DNA of 64,000 nt from JAEXNA01 sp037189585 (GTDB lineage Bacteria > Vulcanimicrobiota > Xenobia > Xenobiales > JADMJV01): positions 20,491 to 84,490 of the forward strand of contig JBBCJA010000008.1 of NCBI GenBank assembly GCA_037189585.1, read 5' to 3'. The notes below the pieces were generated by a model. That model had not been told where the DNA came from, did no database searches, and saw only the letters and a program-made list of their open reading frames with translations. Position numbers and translations under genes: made by a program. Below are positions 8,312 to 16,622 of this stretch, piece after piece; within the stretch, counting starts at the first letter, position 1; each line of letters starts with the position of its first letter.

Positions 8312-9274
8312 TTTGGAAACGAGGAAACGTTCCATGATCGCTTTTACCGGTTCGATTCGCTCGATGCCGCCGACGCTTTTTCCGGCTTGCCAGTAGTCTT
8401 TGTAGCCCGCTCCCTCACGGGAAGCTCGGCGAAGCTGCCAAGCCGCGAGCAGGCTGTAGAACATCCGCATCCAGTGCTTGAGACGAGGGTGGCGCAGGCA
8501 ATAGCGAGCCAGCCAGTTCGCTTTCGTCCCTATCCGCTCGATGTAAGGTGTCTTGATCACCGCCACTGGAACGCCGCTGATCTTTTCCGTCAGCACGATG
8601 TCTTCCGGCCCGGCCGCCAGGATCGCCCGTTTGTAGTCGAGATGGGCGCTGCATTCCTCGGTAGCGATGAAGCGCGTGCCCATCTGCACGCCCTGATATC
8701 CGATAGCGAGAGCCTCGCGAAAGTTTTCCGGCGTGCTGATTCCGCCCGCGCAGACCAACGGCACTCCGAGGTCCTGAAGCTCTTCGTAAACCTCGCGAGC
8801 CCCCAGTGCCCCGGCGTGCCCCCCCGCCCGCGCGTTCACGCAGATCAAACCGTGCACACCGCCCTCCAGAGCCTTGATGGCCCATCTCCGGTCGGTCACA
8901 TCGTGATAGACGATGCCGCCATAGGACTCGACTCTCTCCACCACCCAGCGTGGATTCCCCAACGAGGTGACAAAAAAGCGAACTCCCTCCTCCAACGCGA
9001 TATCCAACCACTGGCGCATGCGGTCCTGATACCTTTGTGAGGACTTCTCGGTGATGATGTTCATTCCGAACGGCTTGCCGGTCAGTTCCTTGATATGGCG
9101 CAAGCCGGCTCGAAACTCCCACCCGTGCACGTAAACCAAGGAAAGAGGTTGCACGATCCCCATGCCGCCGGCCTCTGAGGCGGCCGCGACAAGCTCAGGA
9201 TTACTGCAAGGGTACATGGCTCCGCAAAGAACGGGACAAACAATTCCGGCCTGACGGGCAAAAGGTGTGGGCAT
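8267..9274 (-). CDS. Nitronate monooxygenase-like flavoprotein
   Basis: A 335-residue TIM-barrel enzyme of the NMO/2-nitropropane dioxygenase family, which uses FMN to oxidise alkyl nitronates. Seen in the sequence: GIVCPVLCGAMYPCSNPELV at the N-terminus, NARAGGHAG as the phosphate/flavin-binding loop, and VCAGGISTPENFREALAIGYQGVQMGTRF read in pieces as the second binding strand. I chose the ATG at 9274; the upstream extension overlaps the divergent metallopeptidase gene and lacks homology. The family also contains enoyl-reductase-type members (FabK-like), which cannot be excluded. Confidence 0.85.
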   Translation of the reverse strand: MPTPFARQAGIVCPVLCGAMYPCSNPELVAAASEAGGMGIVQPLSLVYVHGWEFRAGLRHIKELTGKPFGMNIITEKSSQRYQDRMRQWLDIALEEGVRFFVTSLGNPRWVVERVESYGGIVYHDVTDRRWAIKALEGGVHGLICVNARAGGHAGALGAREVYEELQDLGVPLVCAGGISTPENFREALAIGYQGVQMGTRFIATEECSAHLDYKRAILAAGPEDIVLTEKISGVPVAVIKTPYIERIGTKANWLARYCLRHPRLKHWMRMFYSLLAAWQLRRASREGAGYKDYWQAGKSVGGIERIEPVKAIMERFLVSKSEASTASHSDLEGG

Positions 9275-9347
9275 GACTGCCGGCTTCGCTCCACTAAAGG
9301 TCAGAGCCTGGCAAGGTTGACAAGAGCTGGAGCCGAAGCTCAACCCT

Positions 9348-10124
9348 ATGAGATCTGGCAAGTCCCTCTTCAGCGTGACATTTCTTCTCGTTTGGCTGTT
9401 GCTATTCGGCGGCGCCAATGCCCGGGAGACTCGAGAGCCGGGCTTCATCGCTAGCTATATACCTCCGGAGACAGCGACCTACAAGCCGATCTACGAGCTG
9501 ATGATGGAGGCGAAGATTCTCGAGACGACCGCCGAGGTTCTCAATCAACTTTTCATCTTCCCCAGAGACATCAATTTAGCGGCCGCTGAACTTGGCACGG
9601 TAAACGCCTTCTACAGCCCCGAACACAACACCGTGGTGGTCAGCTACGAGCTGTTAGCCCACTTCTTGGAGCAGTTCGTCACCTCCGACAATCCAGAGCA
9701 TGGAGCCCAGATGGCGGCCGGAGCCTTCTGCTTTGTCCTCTTCCATGAACTCGGCCATTGCTTGATTCACCAGTTGGAACTACCGACGGTGGGTAAGGAA
9801 GAGGATGCGGTCGACGAGTTCGCCACCTTGTTACTACTCGAATCGGGAGAGACCGGTGAACTAGCCATCCTGAGCGCCGCCACCTGGTTCGCCACTCATC
9901 GCCAGGGTAACGACACGACCCCCTTCTGGGACGAGCACTCGTTGGACATGCAGAGATTCTTTGGAATTTTCACCTTGCTCTATGCAACTAACCCCCAACG
10001 ATACTCCGAGATGGCCCACAGTCTGGGCATCTCCCCTGACCGGCTAGCGAAAGCCGAAGTCGACTACAAGAAGAAAGATGCCGCTTGGACCAGGCTTCTC
10101 CAGCCGCACCTCCGCGTGCCGTGA
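9348..10124 (+). CDS. Secreted DUF4344 metallopeptidase-like protein
   Basis: A 258-residue protein with a clear signal peptide (FSVTFLLVWLLLFGGANA). It carries HELGH in the context FVLFHELGHCLIH, followed by EEDAVDEFATLLLLESG, the arrangement of DUF4344 putative metallopeptidases. The two histidines plus the glutamate of EDAVDEF would bind zinc. It is divergent from the NMO-like gene with about 73 bases between starts. The substrate is unknown. Confidence 0.85.
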   Translation: MRSGKSLFSVTFLLVWLLLFGGANARETREPGFIASYIPPETATYKPIYELMMEAKILETTAEVLNQLFIFPRDINLAAAELGTVNAFYSPEHNTVVVSYELLAHFLEQFVTSDNPEHGAQMAAGAFCFVLFHELGHCLIHQLELPTVGKEEDAVDEFATLLLLESGETGELAILSAATWFATHRQGNDTTPFWDEHSLDMQRFFGIFTLLYATNPQRYSEMAHSLGISPDRLAKAEVDYKKKDAAWTRLLQPHLRVP

Positions 10125-10186
10125 GGTCTCAACCGTCACGTTCATAGGCTTCAGCCGCTCGCGCGCTGATCTGAAGTTACAATTTC

Positions 10187-10192
10187 TTAACA
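10187..10192 (+). promoter_or_regulatory. TTAACA element upstream of GDPD-like gene
   Basis: TTAACA lies 80 bases before the start at 10273 within an AT-rich stretch (TTACAATTTCTTAACAACC). It matches the position of similar elements before the other glycine-rich genes. No clear -10 box follows. Confidence 0.35.
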
Positions 10193-10272
10193 ACCGCTAG
10201 ACTCCAGCTATTCGCAGGACATCGGAGAGAGGTATCTTCAAACCAAGAAAACACTCACGAAGGTCCCGCGCT

Positions 10273-11163
10273 ATGTTTAACCTCAACTTTAATTCGGCTC
10301 TCCCGACAGCTTCCAGCGGACTCCCAAATTTTGGCTTCTCCGGTGTCGGAATGCCTGGAGTTTCGTCCATGACCGGCTTCGGCTCCGGGATGAACTCCAT
10401 GCAGCACCTGCTCTCACAGGCCATGAGCGTCATGATGACCCTGATGACCCAGATGATGGCTCAGCAGACCGCGCTTCTGGGAGGAGGCAACTTCGGAAAT
10501 CCGGCCGGAAATTCGCAAGTTTCCCCCCTAAACGATTTTCTAGGCAGCTCGGAATCCTCGGCCTCCAAGACCAAGGGCAAACGGATTCCCGGTGGCAAGT
10601 CTCTGTACAAGGGCCGCGGGATGTTTCACAAGGGCGCTCCGGGAGCCCCTAACACCTACGCTTTCGAGAACTCTCCCGCGGGGATCGCGTTTGCCGCCAA
10701 GAATGGCTACAAGAGCATCGACATTGACATGCAGATCACCAAGGACGGTGTTCCGGTGGCCACTCACTGGTCTCAGCCGATGAAAAAAGACGGCTTCTAC
10801 GACCCTCTGGGCAAGCTGGGTAAAAACAAGAAAGTCAGTGACATGACGCTGGCCGAAGTGATGCGACTCCGCAACAAGGACGGACAGTCTCGGATCTACC
10901 CGGTCTCCGAGATGGTCAAGCACCTGAAAAAGCACGGGATCGCCGGAGACTTCGAGGCCAAGGACGACAAGCGGTTCGCGACCGACCGGGTGATGGGTCA
11001 TCTCGCTGACATCGTGCGCGGGGCCGGAATCAAAGCCAATCTGAAGTCTATCTATCGGGGCGCTCGTTCGGGTAAAATTCTTAAGAAGGCTCAAGAGCAC
11101 GGCTTTTACGCTCGCGTCGCGTTAGCGAAGAAAGGCCAGCGCAAGTACTGGGGATACGCCTAA
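10273..11163 (+). CDS. GDPD-like enzyme with Met/Gly-rich harpin-like N-terminus
   Basis: A 296-residue protein in two parts. Residues 1-95 are Gly/Asn/Ser-rich, with a Met/Gln amphipathic helix (AMSVMMTLMTQMMAQQ) and no Sec signal. Residues 110-296 resemble glycerophosphodiester phosphodiesterase: HKG in place of HRG, ENSPAGIAFAAKNG matching ENT..AF..A...G, DIDMQITKDGVPVATHW matching the ELDV..TKDG..V..HD strand, and later GIAGDFEAKDD. Both catalytic histidine positions are kept. The joint sequence NDFLGSSESSAS resembles DGFLGGSSGTGAAS in the CHAP protein at 20573. Harpins of type III secretion have similar leaders, so export by a non-Sec route is possible. Monocistronic. Confidence 0.7.
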   Translation: MFNLNFNSALPTASSGLPNFGFSGVGMPGVSSMTGFGSGMNSMQHLLSQAMSVMMTLMTQMMAQQTALLGGGNFGNPAGNSQVSPLNDFLGSSESSASKTKGKRIPGGKSLYKGRGMFHKGAPGAPNTYAFENSPAGIAFAAKNGYKSIDIDMQITKDGVPVATHWSQPMKKDGFYDPLGKLGKNKKVSDMTLAEVMRLRNKDGQSRIYPVSEMVKHLKKHGIAGDFEAKDDKRFATDRVMGHLADIVRGAGIKANLKSIYRGARSGKILKKAQEHGFYARVALAKKGQRKYWGYA

Positions 11164-11261
11164 TAGGCAAGGATCCTGTTGGAATTGTTCCACCCAGCGG
11201 ACCTTTCTACAATGAAAGGGACAAAAGACAGTCTTCAAAGCTGAGGAAAAAGAGTGAAACG

Positions 11262-11366
11262 ATGAGCAGAACATCCGCCGAGCGGCTAGAAAGAGCGTCG
11301 CTGGCCTTTACCAACGGCGTAACGTCTTCGATTTGCCAGGGGTACCGAGTGCGGCCAGGCTCCTAG
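11262..11366 (+). pseudogene. Short reading frame, possible remnant of a class III aminotransferase
   Basis: A 34-codon frame with a purine-rich leader (CTGAGGAAAAAGAG). The peptide includes ERLERASLAFTNGVTSSI, which resembles the opening of class III aminotransferases such as glutamate-1-semialdehyde aminomutase (ERA...PGGVTS). It then hits a stop with no continuation in any frame that I could find. It may be a gene fragment or simply a small peptide gene. Confidence 0.25.
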
Positions 11367-11369
11367 GGG

Positions 11370-11396
11370 CCACCCGCCTAAGGCGTTGGCGGGTGG
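11370..11396. terminator. Strong hairpin at the end of the phosphatidylserine decarboxylase gene
   Basis: CCACCCGCC (11370-11378) and GGCGGGTGG (11388-11396) form a perfect nine-base stem with a nine-base loop. It overlaps the last codons and stop of the minus-strand decarboxylase gene. The T-tract is poor on both strands, so termination efficiency is uncertain. Confidence 0.45.
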
Positions 11397-12307
11397 TCTT
11401 GGTCTGACTTCGTACCGGCCAGCCGTCCGATACTTTCACCCATTCTGACCAAAGTCTCCACTCCTTGTTCAGAGTTTCGAATGAGATCTTCGTCGAAATG
11501 AACTCGGTCTTTCTCGAAGAAAAAGATCGTGGTGCTGCCACCAAATTTAAAGTAGCCCTTTTCGTCGCCCGGCTTGACCGTGGTATCCGGCTTGTAAGTC
11601 TGCACGATACTGCCGACCCCCATCGCGCCGACCTCCATCAGCAAAACCTTACCGAACTCGGGCGACTCCAGTGAGCAGATCGAGCGCTTGTTGGCCGCGA
11701 AAACCTGGCGTTTCTGGCCCAGCACATAAGGATTCACGCTGTGAAGCAGGCCCTTCACCATCTTGGTCGGCCCTACCGTGCCGCCGACAGGGAAGTGAAA
11801 ACGGTGATAATCCGAGGGGCAGAGACGGAGAATTCCGCAAGTCCCGCCGCGATATCTCTCGACGAGTTTAGCATCTTTATTGAAAAGAGCCATCAGGCAA
11901 ACCGGAGCCCACTTCACGTAGGACAGAGTATCCTCATCAATCTGAGGGAAAACGAGCAACCTTCCGTCACCCGGGCTGACAAAAGAGTGTTGCTCAAGCT
12001 CGACCGGGCGAAGACCGGGACGGAGTTTACGCGCGAAAAATTCGTTGAATGAGCGGTACTCTCGGATGCTTTTTTCGGCTTCCTCGGGATCGATATCGAG
12101 TTGGCGGATAAACTTCTTGATCTTGCGCCGACTGACTCGAGAGTCGTAGTAGAGACCGCCGAAATAGCTGAGCCAGCGATGAACAAAGAGGGTCGTGGTC
12201 AGGCGCGCTCCCGCGGGGGTCCCGTAAAAAAGGCGCATCAAACCTTCGCCTGCCACCACTTCGGGAACCATCTGGTCACGTTCGCGACAGTAAACTTCGA
12301 TATTCAT
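11378..12307 (-). CDS. psd: Phosphatidylserine decarboxylase, proenzyme
   Basis: A 309-residue enzyme converting phosphatidylserine to phosphatidylethanolamine at the inner membrane, using a pyruvoyl group made by self-cleavage. Seen: the N-terminal VAGEGLMRLFYGTPAG, SFNEFFARKLRPGLRPV, the SPGDGRL segment, CPSDYHRFHFPVGG with its catalytic histidine, and FGGSTTIFFF, where cleavage before the serine (about residue 257) would make the pyruvoyl end. I chose the ATG at 12307, which has GAGG six bases away and matches the family start; an ATG 27 codons earlier has no good ribosome binding site. It stands alone. Confidence 0.9.
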   Translation of the reverse strand: MNIEVYCRERDQMVPEVVAGEGLMRLFYGTPAGARLTTTLFVHRWLSYFGGLYYDSRVSRRKIKKFIRQLDIDPEEAEKSIREYRSFNEFFARKLRPGLRPVELEQHSFVSPGDGRLLVFPQIDEDTLSYVKWAPVCLMALFNKDAKLVERYRGGTCGILRLCPSDYHRFHFPVGGTVGPTKMVKGLLHSVNPYVLGQKRQVFAANKRSICSLESPEFGKVLLMEVGAMGVGSIVQTYKPDTTVKPGDEKGYFKFGGSTTIFFFEKDRVHFDEDLIRNSEQGVETLVRMGESIGRLAGTKSDQDHPPTP

Positions 12308-12538
12308 ATCCTCGGCCCCACCAAGTGTGGCTAAGCGGCCGAGGCTGAGAAGCTTCTCTCGCTTCTTTTTAGGAACATCCGAATTCATAAAGACTATCTT
12401 AAGCGAAAAACGTCACTCCTTGAATACCATGATTGGGCCCCAGGCACAACTCTCAGCAAACTCTCAGAATTGCCTACCGGTCCCTTCAGTCATTCAAGTT
12501 AAGATGAAGACCTCATAAACCCCTCCGAAAAGCAGAAC

Positions 12539-12570
12539 GAAGCCGCCCGGGCAACCGGGCGGCTTCTTCT
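12539..12570 (+). terminator. Rho-independent terminator
   Basis: GAAGCCGCCCGG and CCGGGCGGCTTC form a twelve-base stem with a GCAA tetraloop, followed by TTCT. No protein gene precedes it on the plus strand within 200 bases, so it may end a small RNA transcribed from about 12400, or serve minus-strand transcripts, since the stem is symmetrical. Confidence 0.65.
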
Positions 12571-12586
12571 GTTGGGAAGCGGCTAA

Positions 12587-12668
12587 CTCGAGCGGGTAGT
12601 GCTGCCAGCTTTTGTGATAGCGACTGCCTCGAGCGGGCAACGCTGCCAGCTTTTGTGATAGCGACTAG
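12587..12668. repeat. Two tandem copies of a 41-base repeat
   Basis: Units at 12587-12627 and 12628-12668 share CTCGAGCGGG and then GCTGCCAGCTTTTGTGATAG. They differ at about five positions, and the beginning of a third unit (CTCGCG) follows. It lies between a terminator and the GTG start of the ATP-grasp gene at 12735. The stretch 12308-12734 otherwise holds no gene I can support. Confidence 0.75.
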
Positions 12669-12734
12669 CTCGCGTGGTTCCTGGGACCAGGTTGCGTCGA
12701 AGTGTACGCGGAACAAAGCCGAGTGTAAACTCTC

Positions 12735-13448
12735 GTGACGGCAAATAGAACTCTCATCATACCGCGCGGACCTGATTCTGAACGGGACGCTGTGGCCGAA
12801 GCCTGGCAGGCGGGAGGCAACCCTGTCGAAAGACTTGACAAATTCTGGCAACCGCCGCCGTCACTAGCTTCAGGCCAGGTATGCCTCTATGGGCCGGTCA
12901 TCTTTTGTGAGGTTCTCGCTCAACTTCTAAATCTGCAACTCGTCTCTCCGGCCGAAGACCTCCTAGTGAGCCTTCCGAGACCGTTCATTCGACGAGATAT
13001 CAGATTGATGAGCTTGAGGGAAGCGCTGGCACTTCGCCAACCGAGGTTTCTCAAGCCGCTCCAACCGAAGCTCTTCACCGCCGGAGTCTACCCCGGTGGC
13101 GAGGAACTACAGAGCGCGACCCAGGGCCTGGAGCCGAATACCTTACTCCTGGCCTCCGAAGTTGTCCACTTTCAGGCCGAGGTCAGGCTCTTCGTTCATC
13201 GGGGAATCGTCCTCGATGCCTGCCTCTATCAGGGACAAGCCAAGTTTTCAGGAGCCATTGATGTGGCTACGGAACTCGCGCAATTTCCCGGTCTTCCGAA
13301 TAGTTACGTGGCGGACCTCGGATTGCTTGAGGAGACCTGGGTGGTGGTCGAGTTTAATCCTGCCTGGGGAGCCGGACTCAACGGATGCTCCGCATACAGG
13401 ATTCTACCCGCTATCGCCGGAGCGACTCTCTGTAAACCATCGTCGTGA
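12735..13448 (+). CDS. ATP-grasp domain protein (DUF4343/R2K-like)
   Basis: A 237-residue protein starting with GTG. Its C-terminal half has the ATP-grasp pattern: LLLASEVVHFQAEVRLFVHR for the central strands, YVADLGLLEETWVVVEFNPAWGAGL near the end, where the E-x-N motif binds magnesium. The arrangement with a short N-domain resembles DUF4343/R2K-type ATP-grasp proteins, thought to ligate amino acids or peptides. A second ATP-grasp gene lies 2 kb away on the other strand (16231), with low similarity. The substrate is unknown. Confidence 0.7.
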   Translation: MTANRTLIIPRGPDSERDAVAEAWQAGGNPVERLDKFWQPPPSLASGQVCLYGPVIFCEVLAQLLNLQLVSPAEDLLVSLPRPFIRRDIRLMSLREALALRQPRFLKPLQPKLFTAGVYPGGEELQSATQGLEPNTLLLASEVVHFQAEVRLFVHRGIVLDACLYQGQAKFSGAIDVATELAQFPGLPNSYVADLGLLEETWVVVEFNPAWGAGLNGCSAYRILPAIAGATLCKPSS

Positions 13449-13540
13449 CAATCGGAGCGCAACCCCAATGTAGGACACCGAGGCCCACTTGGTAGCAACA
13501 CGGAGTCCCCATTCCACTATTTGGCGCCACTCTTATCAGT

Positions 13541-14443
13541 CTAGCTATCCTCTTTGCCCAACCAACGCATAACGGGATTGTCCGGCGCCGGCACGATCAA
13601 AATCAGCGCCACCAGGACCACTCCAACCGAGATCCACTGAGCCGTGGAGATCGACTCCTTCAGGATCAAAGCGGAGTAAGCGATAGTCGGTAAGGGATAG
13701 AGCCCAGACAGAGGACTGACGATAGAAGCGGGCCCCCGATTGATAGCCGCGAATAGTGTCAGGTCTCCAAGCGCGTAGAGTAGGACGATGAGCAAGCCCA
13801 AACCGAGCCCTTGTTCCGGCATCCTGGCTCCTTGGTAAAGACCCATTGGAAGAACGGTCAGACCCATCCCTACCCAGTTGGCCAGGAAAAAGACCGAATC
13901 GTTGGCTCCTTTCTGGTTGTAAGCATGCTTAAAAATGGCGGTGCAGATCCCCCAACTCATCAAAGTGCCAAGGCTTGCATAGAACCAGAGGTTGATAGCT
14001 CCTTCACCCCTTTCCCCAGTAGTGAATCCGAGGACCACGGCGCTTCCGATCACCATCGCGACCCCGACGCCCTGGACGGTGACGAGTCGTTCCTTGAGGA
14101 AAATGAGCGCGAGGACTACCGTCAGCGCGGTATAGGCGGCGGTGATGGTCTGAACCAGCGCCGCGGGTCCGGTGGAGAGAGCTTTGAAGTAGCAGGTCCA
14201 AGCGATACCGTTAACCAGCTGCCCCAGGAAGGCGAATTTTAGGAATCCTCGCCTTTCCGGTTCGAGCGGACCGGGCCGTCCACTGGCCAGCCATGCTCCC
14301 CAGTTGGTCACCGTCTTGACCAGGAAAAAGAGCACCAGAAACTGGCTGAAGTCGAGAGTGGATGTCTTCCACAGTCCACCCGCCAGCCCATAGAAAAAGA
14401 CGGTGCAAAAGAGCGGAACCGCCCAACTGAAAATCCCGGTCAC
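13541..14443 (-). CDS. EamA/DMT family transporter
   Basis: A 300-residue membrane protein with ten hydrophobic segments in two repeated halves, typical of the EamA branch of the drug/metabolite transporter superfamily. Repeats are visible as ALVQTITAAYTALTVVLALIF and ASIVSPLSGLYPLPTIAYSA. I chose the GTG at 14443, which has GGAGG seven bases away and begins at the first membrane helix; the open frame extends 81 codons further upstream but is not membrane-protein-like and carries no good ribosome binding site. Substrate unknown. It is divergent from a VOC gene. Confidence 0.85.
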   Translation of the reverse strand: MTGIFSWAVPLFCTVFFYGLAGGLWKTSTLDFSQFLVLFFLVKTVTNWGAWLASGRPGPLEPERRGFLKFAFLGQLVNGIAWTCYFKALSTGPAALVQTITAAYTALTVVLALIFLKERLVTVQGVGVAMVIGSAVVLGFTTGERGEGAINLWFYASLGTLMSWGICTAIFKHAYNQKGANDSVFFLANWVGMGLTVLPMGLYQGARMPEQGLGLGLLIVLLYALGDLTLFAAINRGPASIVSPLSGLYPLPTIAYSALILKESISTAQWISVGVVLVALILIVPAPDNPVMRWLGKEDS

Positions 14444-14666
14444 GACCCACCTCCATTGGAATGTGAGGCGAGTTCTCGGATGACGGCGAATCTCCTTAGT
14501 TGGCTTGCATGCGGTCAAGAATCGGAATCTTGGCGAGTCAGAGGGGATGGGTGGCGAGTGCGGCCGGTGCCGTATCCACCAGAGTATGGCGAGGTTGCCA
14601 CATCGCGGTGAATACAGAAGCTGGTCCGGTGGAGGGCATTCCGAGCGAGCGTGGGAAAGAACGGAA

Positions 14667-15092
14667 ATGAAACCAAGAGTTAGCATGATTACTTTGGGTG
14701 TCGACGACTTGGAACGTTCCGTCGCCTTCTACCGGGATGGAATGGGACTTCCCACCGAGGGAGTCATCGGAGAGGAGTTCGAATACGGAGCCGTTGCCTT
14801 CTTCGACCTACAACCTGGACTCAAACTTGCCGTTTGGCCACGCTCCAGCCTTTCTCGCGATTGTGGGCTACCGGTAAGTCCGCCCAGCGCCACGGATATC
14901 TGTCTGGCTCACAACGTTTCCTCCAAAGCCGAAGTAGATGAGGTTGTCGCCCAGGCCAAAGCCGCCGGCGCCACCATCGTCAAACCCGCTCACGACACTT
15001 TCTACGGCGGATACTCCGCCTACTTCCAAGACCCCGACGGTCACCTCTGGGAAGCGACCTGGAATCCGGACCTATTGCCGGAAAGCGAATAA
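14667..15092 (+). CDS. VOC family protein
   Basis: A 141-residue single-unit glyoxalase-fold protein: ITLGVDDLERSVAFYRDGMG at the start, and YSAYFQDPDGHLWEATWNP at the end, where the glutamate is a usual metal ligand. The ATG at 14667 is preceded by AAGAACGGAA; the upstream in-frame extension is not VOC-like. Members include glyoxalases, dioxygenases and resistance proteins; which one applies here cannot be told. Confidence 0.85.
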   Translation: MKPRVSMITLGVDDLERSVAFYRDGMGLPTEGVIGEEFEYGAVAFFDLQPGLKLAVWPRSSLSRDCGLPVSPPSATDICLAHNVSSKAEVDEVVAQAKAAGATIVKPAHDTFYGGYSAYFQDPDGHLWEATWNPDLLPESE

Positions 15093-15325
15093 ATGCCAGA
15101 GGGAGAGGAGCCGAAACTCCTCTCCAGGCCGATGATGACAACCGCCGCCAAGGGTGCGGTCACGTTGTAAGCGCATTGGCCATCTCGGTCCCGCTTGCAA
15201 AGCGTAGCCGCTACGCGGTCGGAAGAGGTTCCGGGTCAACCCGGACCAAGTGCGCTCAACGGACCCTTCCCTCAATAGGTATAGAACCTACGATCAAGGT
15301 GTTAACTTTCATGGTCAAGCCTGGG

Positions 15326-16231
15326 CTAGCGTCGACCCTTACTAGCGAGCCGTTGAGCCAGGAGATGCCAATGCTCCGCAATGCAGTCGGGAGCCATGCC
15401 GGAAAACTGACCGTCCGCGGTTTCGATGACCCACCACCGGCCGTCCTCATCCTGGCCGACATCCAAAGAGCAGTAGGGCACTCCCAGCCTCTGAAGAGCA
15501 GCCTGAGCCAGCGTCTCGATTTCGCTGTTCTCCTGGGTCGTGAGTGGTCCGAACGGATCCGCTCCTCGCCAATAATAAAAGCGCGTCAATACCTCACCAC
15601 GGAAACAGAAAAGCCGATACTCGCGCCCGATCGGCGCTCCCAAACCCGTGCTCTCTTTTGAGCGAAGATTGAGAAGTCGCCTCAGGATCACTTTACCGCG
15701 GCTGTGCGCCATGCTTCGAAAGAGTCGCTCCGTTAAGCTTTTCAGCTCGCCAAGGTCACCAGCAACGCACGACTTCCAGCCTTCTCCCTTGAGAGACTGG
15801 ACATTCCCTTTCACGAACAGTGGAAACTCGAGAGTTTGAAGGCTCTCCAGGCATTCGCTCCAAGTTTCCGCCACCACCGTCGTGGGAGTCAGCTCTCCTA
15901 GAACCCGACATGCAGACTCCATCTCGGTGGCACGGGCATGCTCGGCGGGAGTGTTGGGCAAGACCAGTCCCTTACCTCTCGCGACCTGATAGATAGCCTC
16001 GTACCGCTTCCGGTCAGGAATATATCCGAGCCAGAGCGCCGGCCGTTCCTTACCACCCTGAACGTTGCACAGCGCGGCCTCGGCGGTCCCACACCGCGAA
16101 AAGTCGGGCTCGATGTGATGAACCTGAAATCCGTTCCAGGCAGCCGCGCGCGCGGCTGCTTCCAGACTCGCCAAACTCGCGGATGGAGGCAAGCGGTCCA
16201 GAGCATCGACGAGCAAGAATAAGCCTGACAC
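15326..16231 (-). CDS. ATP-grasp domain protein
   Basis: A 301-residue protein with an ATP-grasp core: FPLFVKGNVQSLKGEGWKSC for the first nucleotide-binding strand, REYRLFCFRGEVLTRFYYW for the second, and WWVIETADGQFSG at the end. The usual E-x-N magnesium motif is E-T-A-D here. The start is a GTG at 16231, supported by GAGGAG nine bases upstream and by the preceding small gene, whose TGA is separated by one base. This tight coupling with a small cysteine-containing protein suggests that the two act together. It may ligate amino acids or modify a peptide; the target is unknown. Confidence 0.75.
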   Translation of the reverse strand: MSGLFLLVDALDRLPPSASLASLEAAARAAAWNGFQVHHIEPDFSRCGTAEAALCNVQGGKERPALWLGYIPDRKRYEAIYQVARGKGLVLPNTPAEHARATEMESACRVLGELTPTTVVAETWSECLESLQTLEFPLFVKGNVQSLKGEGWKSCVAGDLGELKSLTERLFRSMAHSRGKVILRRLLNLRSKESTGLGAPIGREYRLFCFRGEVLTRFYYWRGADPFGPLTTQENSEIETLAQAALQRLGVPYCSLDVGQDEDGRWWVIETADGQFSGMAPDCIAEHWHLLAQRLASKGRR

Positions 16232-16232
16232 T

Positions 16233-16472
16233 TCAACGCGGCTCCTCAAGTTGAGCCTTGTGGGCATCGAGAGCTTTACGCTCCGCCAAGGTCAAGGCAG
16301 CCCTCCCGATCTGAATTCTTCGTGGATTTCGGCACATAAGGCAACCCACCGGACAGATCGAAAAATGATGAGTCAGATGAACAGCCCGGTTCCAATCACC
16401 CAAAATCCCGAAATTACGATACCGAACTCGATGGATATGATGCCGTCGCAGACGACGTTTCGAACTCTTCAT
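16233..16472 (-). CDS. Small cysteine-motif protein (CPVGCLMCRNPRR)
   Basis: A 79-residue basic protein starting MKSSKRRLRRHHIHRVRYRN and carrying CPVGCLMCRNPRR. Small unnamed proteins with C-x-C-x-x-C-x-NPR[RK] are widespread in bacteria, and this one fits that pattern, so I take it as a real gene. The cysteines could bind zinc. Its stop lies one base before the GTG of the ATP-grasp gene, so the pair is translationally coupled. The ATP-grasp enzyme could modify it, but that is only a guess from position. No strong ribosome binding site precedes the ATG. Confidence 0.55.
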   Translation of the reverse strand: MKSSKRRLRRHHIHRVRYRNFGILGDWNRAVHLTHHFSICPVGCLMCRNPRRIQIGRAALTLAERKALDAHKAQLEEPR

Positions 16473-16622
16473 GTCATGGTAACAAGCCGCGCCTATATCG
16501 GGTTGGACCAACACATGGGGAGCACTCTCATCGGCGTCATCAATCACCTCTCTGCAAATCTTGTTTCGCTGAACTGCAATTATGACCTTGACGAGCCGCG
16601 TATCCGAAGAGAGACTGAAACG

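Noticed and set aside
8387..9040. 217-codon plus-strand frame
   Set aside because: Antisense shadow of the nitronate monooxygenase-like gene.
15256..15330. Possible tRNA fragment on the minus strand
   Set aside because: A T-arm-like stem and loop is visible, but the loop lacks the TTCRANY pattern and no anticodon arm, D-arm or acceptor pairing could be found.
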